DNA from: Pyrenophora tritici-repentis
Lineage: Eukaryota > Ascomycota > Dothideomycetes > Pleosporales > Pleosporaceae
Length of the DNA stretch: 64,000 nt
Reading direction: 5' to 3'
Assembly: GCF_003171515.1 (NCBI RefSeq)
Contig: NC_089399.1
Span: 1,302,001-1,366,000, forward strand
Shown: piece by piece, positions 11,028 through 21,299 of the stretch
How the letters are laid out: each line of letters begins with the position of its first letter
How positions within the stretch are numbered: position 1 is the stretch's first letter
The notes under the pieces: model-generated
What the model was told of the DNA's origin: nothing
The model's input: only the letters and a program-made list of their open reading frames with translations
Database searches by the model: none
Translations under genes and position numbers: made by a program

Positions 11028-12922
11028 CTAAGGCACTCGAAGCTGCTCGCCCCAAATCTGTATCACGAGCTGTTTCTTATTAATCTTACCCATGGCATTC
11101 CTCGGGATACTCTCCACAACCTTCATTTCCTGCGGGATCTTGTAATTGACCAGTATCTCCTTGAGCGCTCTCCTCATATCGAGTGCAGACCAAGCCTTGC
11201 CCCCCTTTCCACACGTCTTGCCTTGCTCGGAAAGGACAACGACGGCAGCTACTTTCTGGCCCCAGGCTTCCGAGGGGAGACCGACGACGGCGACTTCGTC
11301 AATTTGGGGTAGAGACAGCATTTCGCGTTCGATTTCGAGGGCCGACACTTTCTCGCCGCCCGTCTTGATGATGTCGGCTGATTTGCGGCCGTGGATAAAG
11401 TACAATGGTCCCCTGGCCCAAGCTTGGTCGCTCTTACCCGCTCCATGAACGTTTCTGCGAACAGCAACGTCACCTGTCTTGAACCACTTTCCTTTGCCGT
11501 CAGTGTCCTCTGTAAACTCCTTGGTCGTGGCTTCGGGGTTCTTCCAGTACTCTCTGAAAATGGTGGGTCCGCGGAGTTGGATCTCGCCCTGTCGTTCGCG
11601 ATTGGATGCTGGATCAATCTCCTTGCCGATCTCTATGACCTCTCCGGTTTCGGTATCCACGAGGCGCGCTTGCACCGACGGTAGTGGCCAGCCAACCGAG
11701 CCGTCGACGCGATCTTTGAAGTCGAGGCCACAAGAAAGTGCCATACCGACTTCTGTCATGCCGTATCGCTCCAGGAGCACATTTCCTCCGCTGAGCTCAG
11801 TCCAAGCCGTTTTTACCGGTGTGGGGAGGGCAGCGGACCCCGAAATGTTGAGGCGCATGTTGGAAGGGTGGAGAGCAGTTTTGCTAGCAGCTTGGAGTTC
11901 AGGCGAAAGGCTCGCATGGGACGATAGTAAGCGCGTGTATATTGTTGGGACGACAGTGAGAAAGGTGATGGGCTTCTTTGATGAATCAGGGTTGGGAAGG
12001 AACGGCGCGGCTAGACGATCCCATGCAGCTGTAGCGTTGAAGGGGAATTGAAACTCAACGGTGCTACCAGCGAAGAGGGGTGTGAGCAGCGCATTGACAG
12101 TGCCGTGGATGTGGTGTAGAGGGAGTACATGGAGCAGCACATCCTGGCTGCTATAATTCCAAGCTTCGAGCAATGACCGCGACTGTGCTGTCAATACGTC
12201 TTGAGGCAGCAGAACGCCTTTCGGTCGATTCGTAGTGCCAGACGTGTATAGCATCATTCCACCCCTGTCGCTTGTGGGTTCTTCCAGTGTGACATAGTCG
12301 TCAGTCTTGCCCATCATAATCTTCTCTTGTTTGTAGTTGATGGGCTTGGTCTCCATGCCCTCACCCAATACAAGGTCGGCCTGGCTCTGGAACTTTTCCG
12401 AGGAGAGAAGCATGAGAGACTCGCTCTGGTCGATGATGTAGCGGAGCTCATGGGCGGGGAAGGCAGGCGATAGCGGGACGGCGATTGCATGTGCGGCGAG
12501 GATAGACAGTAGAGTCACTGGGAATTCATCAGCTCGGCTCTCCACTGCTGCTATACACAACAACAAGGTCGAGAGGAATGCGCACCTACATAGTCATAGC
12601 CATTCTCTACCAGAAACGAGATGCGCTGTCCCTCTGCGCTCTGCCCATTACAATTCTGTTGCAACCTGTCCTTTGCAGCAGCGACATCATTGACAAGCTC
12701 GCCGTAGGTAAAAGCGCGACCTGATAGGGAGTGAACGATAGCGGTACTCTGCGCGTCGTGCTTCTTGATAGCCTCAAAGATGGGCAGGCGGGGCAATGTA
12801 GAAGCCATTCTGATGAGCGACAAAGGCGCGCAGGTAAAACGGTAAGAGCAACGCGTATTATATGTCGACAGGGAGATTGGATGTCGTGAGAGGGTGCGAG
12901 AGAAGAAAGTCCGCGCCCACAT
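11028..12922 (-). CDS. Malonyl-CoA synthetase-like AMP-forming acyl-CoA ligase (ACSF3/MatB type)
   Basis: Two exons, 12922-12586 and 12517-11028, with a 68-nt intron; 608 aa. I chose the acceptor at 12518 because it restores the family run DYVVTLLSILAAHAIAVPLS; an acceptor about 30 nt further 5' adds ten residues that do not fit. The ATP-binding loop is YTSGTTNRPKGVLL, the A8-like motif is SADIIKTGGEKVSALEIE, and the C-terminal lysine lies in PRNAMGKINKKQL. The IIKTGG-KVSALE wording is typical of malonyl- and methylmalonyl-CoA synthetases. The first 38 residues (MWARTFFSRTLSRHP...) look like a mitochondrial presequence; MASTLPRL at 12808 is an alternative start (570 aa). Mitochondrial malonyl-CoA supply is the inferred role. 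Confidence 0.9.
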
Positions 12923-13385
12923 GGCGGTACGATACCGGGAGAGGGGAAAATCCGGGATCAGCGCAGGTAATGCAGGCTTTCGAGGCTTCGGAGTAGTACG
13001 GCGGCTTCGGTTGATTGATATGCTGCGGTCTACACCCGAGTCATTTGTGTCATTGTTTCCTAGCCTCGCTCAGAGGGGCATGTTTTCGGTTTGAAAACAC
13101 TCCCACGAGCTCGGGCGACGACTTGTGAATGATGAAAAGGGCTTTTTCTCGTCGCTCAGGCTTCGCAACAGCGTCAATGGCTCGTTTTGCTCAGCTCCAA
13201 ACTTTCGGAACCATGACGTGAACCCGTCCCTGGAAGAGCTTTCCGATCCCGCCGCCTTGGCGCTAACTAGCCTCGGCCTGCAGTTCTGGCGCCGCCGCCA
13301 CTATCTTCTTTCCCACCACAACGGTTGACTTCTCCCATTGGTTCTGATCAAAGGGGCCGTCCATCAAGTAAAGAGACATTCGTGA
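12923..13385. other. Divergent promoter between malonyl-CoA synthetase and BolA genes
   Basis: 463 bp between the starts of two genes whose products both carry mitochondrial-type presequences. No other coding region is convincing. Confidence 0.5.
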
Positions 13386-13861
13386 ATGTTTGTTCGAAAA
13401 GCCGGCCTCGCCGGAACGCGATTCATGTCAGCCATGGCCCAATCTATGACTCCAATGGAAGATGCTCTGCGCTCAAAGGCACGGTCTGCATCGTACACAC
13501 ATGTAGAACATCATCTAACTGCAGGATAGATTACAGAAGCATTGAAGCCCTCATCCCTTGAAATCTTCAACGACTCACACAAGCACGCTCATCACAAAGC
13601 CATGCAAGGAGTCACCAGCCGAGAGACACACTTTCGGTACACCCATCATCTTCCCTGCTCCACACCCCACCTCTGACTTCTCCTAGTGTCTTCATAACAT
13701 CCGCAGCCTTCCAAGGCAAAATGCAAGTTGCACGTCACCGCATGGTCAACGCACTGGTAAAAGACGAACTGGCAAAAGAGGGCGGCATCCATGCATTGCA
13801 ACTCACCACACGCACGCCCGAAGAAGAAGAAGCCAGGAAACAGAAAGAAGCTACACAGTAG
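13386..13861 (+). CDS. Mitochondrial BolA-family protein (Bol1-like)
   Basis: Three short exons (13386-13478, 13530-13636, 13687-13861) give 124 aa. Intron 2 (50 nt) is GT-AG. Intron 1 (51 nt, 13479-13529) appears to be GC-AG with a CTAAC branch site; no GT donor keeps the frame with an intron longer than 27 nt. BolA hallmarks in order: MTPMEDALRSK helix, IFNDSHKHAHHKAMQG, THFRVFITSAAFQGK, ARHRMVNALVKDEL and GGIHALQLTTRTPEE. The start MFVRKAGLAGTRFMS is a plausible mitochondrial presequence. BolA proteins work with monothiol glutaredoxins; in yeast mitochondria Bol1 and Bol3 help deliver [4Fe-4S] clusters to target proteins. The loop has His rather than Cys, which is closer to Bol1. It is divergent from the malonyl-CoA synthetase gene. 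Confidence 0.92.
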
Positions 13862-14038
13862 TATTCGCAATGTATAGCTAATTTTCCCATACTCCAACCG
13901 CAAAATAGTAGGAAGTAGCAAAAACCAACATGTTGGATGACGGTCAGAGCTTCGCATCGTGATCAATTTCCAGCTACCTGTCCACCTTGCCATATCACCA
14001 CTGTCCAGTCCTGTCCAGTCTTTTTGTGCTAGGCATGT

Positions 14039-14480
14039 TTACCCACTATCCCTACCATCACATGGGCCATTGTAAGCCGCGCAACTGTTCCTCTTGCCAA
14101 AGTCCTCGCATCCACCTTGCTTGTTGCACCAGTACACATTCTGGTCCTTGCCGTTAATGACAGCCCAGTTGTCGATATTGCTAAGGTAGCAGTAGCCGCA
14201 GTAAAGACCTGATATTTCAATATGAGCATATGTGCCACGTTTCTCCATCATCATGTTGGTTGGTTGGTCACGAACCTGCGTTCTTCACTTTGTTGCACTT
14301 GCACGCCCGCTTGTCGAGACTGACGGGCTCCGCTGCAGCTTCAGCGTTGGCGGAAGCATCACGCACTACATTCTCGACAGCACGTGCTTCGGCAACAGCC
14401 TCGGGCTCGGGAAGAGCAAAGGCGGTGCTGGTCAGGAGGAGGGTAGCGAGGATGGCCTTGATGTGAAGCATTTTGAACAT
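14039..14480 (-). CDS. Small secreted cysteine-rich protein with Kex2 site (effector candidate)
   Basis: Two exons, 14480-14276 and 14208-14039, with a 67-nt GT-AG intron; 124 aa. The N-terminus is a clear signal peptide (MLHIKAILATLLLTSTAFA; an upstream in-frame Met adds three residues). An acidic, Ala/Glu-rich pro-region of about 35 residues follows and ends in SLDKR, a Kex2 cleavage site. The mature part of about 66 residues has eight cysteines (ACKC, YCGYC, YWC, GGC, NSC, GPC), enough for four disulfides. It is rich in Asn, Gly and aromatic residues and has no membrane anchor. This layout is common in fungal apoplastic effectors and in antimicrobial or signalling peptides; nothing shows which. 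The 3' end lies 177 bp from the BolA stop. Confidence 0.85.
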
Positions 14481-15210
14481 GTGCGACAGTTGTTGTGATT
14501 GACTTTGCTGTGATATTGCTTATTGAATTGATCACTGAAGATGATGGATGCTGCTTCACCACTGTCCGTCTCCTCTCCAGTTTATATGCTGTTCTCCCCC
14601 TTCTCCCCTTGCTCAATTGCTATTATCCGTCACGCCATACCCCTCATTTCTCCCTCCAAATAAAGACCATGATGTTCGCCGGTGAAAGGGGGGGCCTGAA
14701 ATGTAGACTTTCAGCTCCCAAGACTTCTGTATATGAATACGAGGACTTGGTATATTCACAACGTGGTACGGTAAAGCCACAAAGAACAAAAATGTAAACA
14801 AGAATAAGGCCAAGACTGGGGTTCCGCGTCATTCCCCGCATGTTTGCGACGAGCCGAGCCAAACATCGTAGAGAGGTATCATCGGGACGTTGCAAATAGC
14901 TTCGGTTTTGGCCCCAGAACTGAGACTAGTCTGTTCCACCAAAACGATGAGCTGAAGGCGTTTGGTAATACAGCCTTACATAACAACCCCGCCGCCAGAC
15001 ACAACAGCCATCACAAAGGCAATATTTGGTGGCTGCTGATACTGGGCATTTTCTACCTTGAGAAGCTGCATAGAGTGTCCAGGTCCATAACAATGTATGC
15101 AATATGTTTATTTTCTGCTATGGAGAGTCTAATAATTCTCCCTGCACGCCTAACTCTCAGCCCGTTGCGACGGCCAATAGAACATGTCTCGCATCAACAT
15201 CAGAGATATT
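14481..15210. other. Intergenic interval, no gene seen
   Basis: 730 bp upstream of the secreted protein gene and downstream of the SMP-30 gene, both on the minus strand. It should hold the secreted protein's promoter. Short open frames occur but none is supported. Confidence 0.5.
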
Positions 15211-16405
15211 CTACTCGCCAACAATCTGCCCATTCTCCTTGCCTCCCTCAATCTTATCGCCACCCTTGAACTTGAATCTCTTTAGTCCCCTGACACCAAC
15301 ATTGATCTTGAAACAGCTGCCTGCAAACTCATCAACAGGCCCTCCATTCTCTCCACCTGTGCCACCGGCGCTAGTAATAAAAAGCTCTTCTCCAGCAAAG
15401 CACGGGCAGGTGGGTTGACTAGTGGGAACCTTGATTTCTGCAACGATCTCACCCTGGGGCGAGATCCGAATGACATGATGCCCACCATGAAGGGCGGTCC
15501 ACATGTAACCCTCCTCATCAATGCAGTGACCATCTGGCACGGCATCCTCCCCGTAGCGGTTGTCCTCTGGCATGGTAAAGTAAGGGCGCTTGTTGCTGAT
15601 AGCCCCAGTCTTGGGGTCAAAGTCAAACTGCCAAATCGTCTTTGTCGGACTGTCGGCAAAGTACATGGTATCATCCTTCTTGTTCCATGTCGTGCCATTG
15701 GGGATCGTAATGTCACTCATTGGACGGTCGAGGCTCATATCGGGATTCAGACGGAAAACCGCGCCGTCAGTTCGCCACTTCTCAACCATGGGGTCGAACA
15801 TGAAGCCCACCCAGAACCGTCCCGCGGAATCGACAGCGCCGTCGTTGCCACGGAATTTCTCGTGCTTGTTTTCAGAGATTTCGGCCTCGGACCAGACTTT
15901 CTTGACCCAGCGGTATTCGCCCGTTTCCTTGTTGGCAATGCCGTATCCGTATTTGCCGCCGAAGATGAACTCTTTGGGGTTGGCCTCAATGTCTGCCGTG
16001 CATCCCATTGATATGTCGTGCTCCTTTACGGTCTTGAGGCTTGATGGCCCTTTGGCCATGTCCACGCGGAATAGCTTTTGTTTCTCAACATCGAGGAAGC
16101 GGACCGTGTTGGTGTCCTCTTCCCAGAATGGGCCTTCGCCCAATGAGCAGTGTGTCTTGAGCCATGGCTGAGAGATGGTTAGTAAATGGGTTTTTCTACA
16201 TAATAATGATGAACTTCGCGCCAACGCGTTGCGTCTAAGGCACGATAAGCCAAGCATAGCCAAATAAGGTCTGTTTGACACTGCTCTGTCGCCCGGATGA
16301 CCTCAGCGGGGCATCCGAAGTACCCCTCTATACCAGCCCAAATATACGCTAAATGACCACAGATACACATACCTCTGTTATTTCGTACTTTTCAACGTCG
16401 GGCAT
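15211..16405 (-). CDS. SMP-30/gluconolactonase family protein
   Basis: Two exons, 16405-16373 and 16167-15211, with a 205-nt intron that is long for this window and ends in a CTAAC branch site and CAG. The product is 329 aa from MPDVEKYEITE, where fungal members usually begin. Family features: the metal-ligand Glu in CSLGEGPFWEED, the Asn-Asp pair in GNDGAVDSAGRFWVG, ITIPNGTTWNKKDDTMYFAD with the next Asn and Asp ligands, and DGHCIDEEGYMWTALHGG. Together these describe a six-bladed beta-propeller with one divalent metal, usually hydrolysing sugar lactones. The same frame is open upstream to Met codons at 16561 and 16591; the 16561 start (381 aa) gives MGATLSKL, which resembles an N-myristoylation signal. 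Confidence 0.88.
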
Positions 16406-17949
16406 TTTTGCAGAGGAATTGAGTGTCGTCTGAGGTGTAGAAGTGCTACTCTCAGTGTCCTTTTGTTGACGTTGCTGAATGTTGTTCCTTCCCGAGGTGG
16501 AGACGGGCCCTGTCAATGCGGCCCTCATCGAGGACCACAATTTGGATAGCGTCGCTCCCATTTTCCGTATGACGTCCCGATGAGCCGCCAATGAGGCTAT
16601 AGCCCCGTCTCACACGTCTTTTCTCTCGCTGTGGCCTCCCAATTCCACGTGCGCAACCTTGGACGCGTATTGCGGTGGATGGCAACTGCGCCAATCAAAG
16701 TCACTCTTGCAACGAGCTAGGATACCTGTTGACGGATGGAGGTACGGAGAAGGAAATTCCATTGCATCACTGAGCCTCCAGATTCATATGTTGCTTCCGT
16801 TCCAACATCTCTGCACGGCGGAAAGGGTCGTTGCCGTTTGTGCGGTCCGCCTGGACTGGACGAGTCATTTCCACCTGCTCAACAAATGCGTTACCTGGAC
16901 GCGCGCTGTCTATAGCTATGCGTCTCAGCGGGAGCGTGCTTGCTCAAGGGGTACACAAGCAGCATAGCGAGCAATATTGTTGGTAAAGGAAACTTGATGA
17001 GGCGGTGATAACGACGTTCTGTCGGCTAAGCGGTCCGCCAATGCCTACAAGAGAGAGCACGTTGACTGTTTGCACGGGACCACTGTATCTTTGTTCCGGT
17101 TGAACCAGGCTAATCTCGAAATGCAGATACGTTCTTGCCGTGTGCTTATGAGATGACATGCAAGAAGTAATTTGAGTGCTGTAGTATAGATATTGTGATA
17201 ACGGCCCGTTCCTGGGTAATCTGGCTCTTCATCCAAGTGCAACTAACGTCTTTGTTGTCGCACGGGACGCATTACTCAATATCGCGGCAACAGGTGATCT
17301 GGTTTCATCCTGCTTTCAAGTAGTCAACACTCAGTAAGGTATAGGTAGTCAACTTCATCTCACGATACTAGTGCATTGCTATTCTCCATCACTGTGGAAG
17401 AAGCCGGCTTTGTACACCCTTCAATACTACATTTGGGCACTACAGAATATTGACACACTCAATCGTCTAGACACGACGATCATTGGCGATAGTTTATTGC
17501 TGGAGCTCAATATAATAAAATGTACTGAAAGCGATGATAACCTACACGCACACACGAACAAACTGCTGGGACAGTCACAACAGCATGTCTTGTGGTTCTT
17601 TCTAATTTTGCCACTACCAAATAAATACACGATCACTAATAGGAATAGTAAATCTAAACAGGCATGGTGGGAGCGCACATGGTAAGCTTGAGACGGACAG
17701 ATTGACGACAGTCGCGTATAATCTTCGGCTCTGAAGGCTTGCTCACTTCGTTCGCCGAGCAACACCTAACAACTAGGTAGGCTTGGATACATTGGTATAG
17801 GGTTACTTTCTAATCCACAGTCGCGTGATGCATACTATGTTTGTGTCATGGTCACGCTGGGGACTGTTCAATATAATAAAAGTAGATTTCTAACACTGAA
17901 GCGGGTTTATCTTTCACAGAAGACACAACTTGTTCCCAAGATAATTAAT
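16406..17949. other. 1.5-kb interval, no gene seen
   Basis: Lies between the starts of the SMP-30 gene (-) and the unknown gene (+). The first 190 bp may encode an N-terminal extension of the SMP-30 protein. A 14-bp word, TCAATATAATAAAA, occurs near 17509 and again near 17869; the second copy is about 80 bp before the next gene and could be its TATA region. No other coding region is convincing. Confidence 0.45.
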
Positions 17950-18675
17950 ATGCCCTTTAGCCTCAAGCAATCGCCACCCCCATCTGAGCAACAACAGCCT
18001 GAGAACGCCGATAGGAGATGTCCAAAGCACGAATGTCGATGGATCACCCGAGACAAGCGCAATGTCAGGCTTTATGACTGCCAGAACCGTGCAGAGATAC
18101 CTTGTCCTGCATCGGACTATCCTTGGACTCAGCCCAGCACTGGCCATATCATACCAGCCTTGTCTATGGATAACTGGAAAAAGAGGCAGCAAGATGGTTG
18201 GTTTGGGTACCATCAAATGAATCCAACTCACAGACCTCATATAGACCCTCTGCCCTTTACAGAGCGGATTACAGATCGCCCTTTTCTAAAACCATATCCG
18301 AGACCCAAGACACCTCCTCGAATGAGACAGCACGTGCGACTCGGCTCGGGCACAGGTATCGAATCAAGTCCAGTTCGACCGCTCCGGGATACAGACCACG
18401 ACCTTTTAGCAGACGGATCCATCTCCTCCTCTGAAGATGTAGATGAAGTAGTAGAGGAAGACCCTCTCAACAAGGTAAAACTGACTCGTAGGAAGACGCG
18501 ACAAGGAACATGTTTCGCGGAGGGTGGCGATGATATTGAAGATGCGCAACCAGAGGAACCGGAGGAGAAGCGGATGAGAAGGGAACCAGCCAACGCGGGA
18601 GATCTGAAGTATTTCCCAGAGGACTGTTTCCAAGACGGTGATGGGAAGTGGTGGAAGCATGTGTCTGGCGAATAG
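17950..18675 (+). CDS. Hypothetical protein, acidic and disordered C-terminal half
   Basis: Intronless ORF of 241 aa from MPFSLKQSPP. The frame is open 34 codons further upstream to an ATG at 17848, but that stretch has no special character and contains the TATA-like repeat. Residues about 20-45 contain three cysteines (CPKHEC, LYDC). The middle is rich in Pro, Arg and Trp, and residues about 150-215 are Ser/Asp/Glu-rich with a basic patch (KLTRRKTRQG). The end is KYFPEDCFQDGDGKWWKHVSG. I do not recognise the family. It could be nuclear because of the basic patch and acidic tracts, but that is a guess. Confidence 0.6.
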   Translation: MPFSLKQSPPPSEQQQPENADRRCPKHECRWITRDKRNVRLYDCQNRAEIPCPASDYPWTQPSTGHIIPALSMDNWKKRQQDGWFGYHQMNPTHRPHIDPLPFTERITDRPFLKPYPRPKTPPRMRQHVRLGSGTGIESSPVRPLRDTDHDLLADGSISSSEDVDEVVEEDPLNKVKLTRRKTRQGTCFAEGGDDIEDAQPEEPEEKRMRREPANAGDLKYFPEDCFQDGDGKWWKHVSGE

Positions 18676-19293
18676 ACATGATATCCGACACTTTCAAGGC
18701 TAGATATTACACAGATGATAAGAAAACCACTGGCTTTCGCAGTGTTTACAGCTTTTGTTATAACATCAGAATTTCCTAGGTAATCTCTACGAACATGGTT
18801 GCCCCATGGTCTTCTTCAGTGTTGTTCGCTAGCAAACCCACGCACCCTAGATGACGTTTACCGGAAAGTGCAGCCTCCAAACACTACGAAACGACCGCAG
18901 TGATAAACCACAAAGGTCGGCTCACCGCTTCTATGAATACATGCCTCAACTAATATTAAACAGAAGCACGAGATTCTGGAAGGAGAGCAGACGATGTTAT
19001 GTTTTATTGTTACAAGTGACTATTAGTCCTTCACAGAGTCCCTAAATCATATGTCGCGTTATCGCAAAACAGTTACCTTGGTAGTGACAGTTTGCGTATT
19101 GTAGACACGATCCCATGTTCCCAGTTTGTATACTCGTACAAAGCCCAAAATATGTACAATGAAAGAGCGTGAGTTGGAAGAGGTGTAGTTCATACGCCAA
19201 TACATACCGCTTCAGCGAAGGGAGGCTAGTCGTGATAGCGACTTTCCGCAGCTCCAGCTATTTTGTTAACTTTAGATGATCATTTCAACATGT
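18676..19293. other. Convergent 3' interval
   Basis: 618 bp between the stops of the unknown gene (+) and RCF1 (-). It is A/T-rich and contains only short unsupported open frames. Confidence 0.5.
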
Positions 19294-19867
19294 TCACTTC
19301 CCCACAGTTTGATCCTTGAGCTCCTTGGTTTTCTCCTTGACCATCTGCGTAACGCCCACTGCCTCATCCGCTGCACCCCTCGCCTTCTTCGCCATCCTCT
19401 CCTTCCACGCTTTGTCCTCCTCATCTCGCATCTCCAACTCCCTCAGCCATCTGTCCCTCTTGTCCATGCGGTCCTTCTCCGCAACCTTCTTCTCGTACTC
19501 TTTGCGCTTCAAGCGGTCTTTCTGCCAGTACATGTTTCCAGCGACTAATACGGCGATGGTAAAGCCTTGTGCGTAGAGACGGCGACGGAAGTACAAGTTC
19601 GTCATTTTATGATCGCCTTTGCGCATGGAGCGGGTTGCGCCGACAATGGCCCAGACGGTGAGGCCGCAGCCGAGGGGTACGAGGGGCTCTTCCCGGAATC
19701 GTCGCCATATTTTGTCAATGGTGTTTTCGTTGTAGAAGTCGCTGGGCGGGAAGTTAGTGGAAATGGTCATGTGTAATCGATTGCGTCATGATTGAACATG
19801 TGAAAACTTACGCATTTTCGTCAAAAGAGGAAGGGAGAGGTGTGCTGTTTGGACCACCGAAAGACAT
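19294..19867 (-). CDS. RCF1: Respiratory supercomplex factor 1 (HIG1 domain)
   Basis: Two exons, 19867-19812 and 19741-19294, with a 70-nt intron; 167 aa. The small first exon encodes MSFGGPNSTPLPSSFDENA and joins in frame to DFYNENTIDKIWRRF. The HIG1 domain follows: EEPLVPLGCGLTVWAIVGA, the loop RSMRKGDHKMTNLYFRRRLYAQG, and a second membrane helix (FTIAVLVAGNMYW). The C-terminal 75 residues are very charged and helical, as in yeast Rcf1. Rcf1 sits in the inner mitochondrial membrane, associates with cytochrome c oxidase and supports III-IV supercomplexes. The gene starts 384 bp from the divergent DUF1746 gene. Confidence 0.95.
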
Positions 19868-20251
19868 GGTGGGCGTAGTTATGCGAATGCAGGTGGCGGA
19901 GGTGTCGCGCGCGTCGATGGATGCAATTGGAGTGGTTTCAACAGAAATGGAATGGTGCGATAAAGACTAGGTCTGAATTCGCAATACAGGGCTATACAAA
20001 CTCTCACAAATGATTATTAGAGGGGCGGTTGCTTTCATGAATGGCTTCAAGATGCGGAGCTATATCGATTATCTCACCACTTCGGCCATCGGCCCGTCTT
20101 GATGTTCCAGCCCCGATGCGCGCATGCGGACCTACATGACCAGAAGCTTTGCGAAGAACGACAGCCCAGGGCAAGCATCACTATCCGCACCAAACCACGC
20201 AGTCGCCTTCAATGAGAGACGAGGCGACAGGCACACTCCCCTCGCTGCGCC
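19868..20251. other. Divergent promoter of RCF1 and the DUF1746 gene
   Basis: 384 bp between two start codons on opposite strands. It must contain both promoters. No other feature was seen. Confidence 0.5.
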
Positions 20252-21299
20252 ATGAACGACGAGGCCGAGTCGTCTCGAGCTCCACAACGCCATGACGATG
20301 CTCTACCCGAGCTGGCGGACCTTGAAGATGCGATAGCACGCTTGGAAGAGGAGGAACAGCGCGAAAAGGAAAAACAGGCAAAGCAGGCGAGGTTGGATGC
20401 GAAGAGGAAGCGCATACAGATGCTGGGCGAGCTGCTGCGCGACTTGGATATGGTTGTCTACCTGGAACTCATCACTCTCTACCATCTAGAGTACTATGCC
20501 CACACCCACCATAGACTTCAGCCAACTGCTAACGCACGCCTACAGCTGCTCCTTCTTCTGGCTCGCATTCAAGGCCTTCATCCACGGAACACTGCTCACC
20601 CCTCTCCCGGACACGGCAACCGTCACCCGCCCGCCCGACGAACCAAAGCCCTTCCTCCCGCTACTCCTATTTTCGTTTGGAGTCAATTTCCTCCTGCATC
20701 TCACATACCCGGCGCCCTCGGCCGGCGAGGATACCAGAGGCTACTTACACGGTGGCTTGATGATCGACTTTATCGGCCAACAGGGCCCTACCAGCAAGTG
20801 GAAGCTTGGCGCGCTCGACATATGCATCCTGGTCCTGCAGCTCGTCATGGTGTCGGTGCATGTCAAGAGGCGGGAGCTGAAGAAGAAGCTGGCGAAACTA
20901 TCGGCTGGCCTAACGACATCCACCGCCACGTCAGACCCGCCACCAGCAGAAACGGCAACAGCGACCAGCGATAACACAGCGCGGGGCCAGGATGTCGACG
21001 ACGAGGAGCGAGGCGTGCTACACCGAACTGACACCATGTCAGATATTGGCCTTGATGCCGATGGCGAACAAGATGCGCTGCTGCCGACGTCCGAGTCTGG
21101 CCATGTCGACGCCATGGAGGTGCTCAGTTCCGGCCAGTGTGTCATCGGTGACTTCACCCTGTTCGACACCCTCCTCCAGGAAAACAGGAACTACTCGGCT
21201 TACAGACTGACGCGGACCGAAAGCGGCATCAATGACATGCCCGAGACGCTGCGGCGACTCAACACTCTGCGCACGCGCTTCGGAGTCGGGGGTGGATGA
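20252..21299 (+). CDS. DUF1746 membrane protein (Dsc4-like)
   Basis: Two exons, 20252-20490 and 20546-21299, with a 55-nt intron containing GCTAAC; 330 aa. Splicing rebuilds the DUF1746 core LLRDLDMVVYLELITLYHLD followed by CSFFWLAFKAFIHGTLLTP. Before it is a coiled coil (residues about 20-55, ARLEEEEQREKEKQAKQARL). After it come two more hydrophobic stretches (FLPLLLFSFGVNFLLHLTYP and LDICILVLQLVMVSV). The C-terminal 130 residues are acidic and Ser/Thr-rich. From memory, fission yeast Dsc4 carries this domain and belongs to the Golgi Dsc E3 ligase that activates SREBP; applying that here is an inference. Confidence 0.82.
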
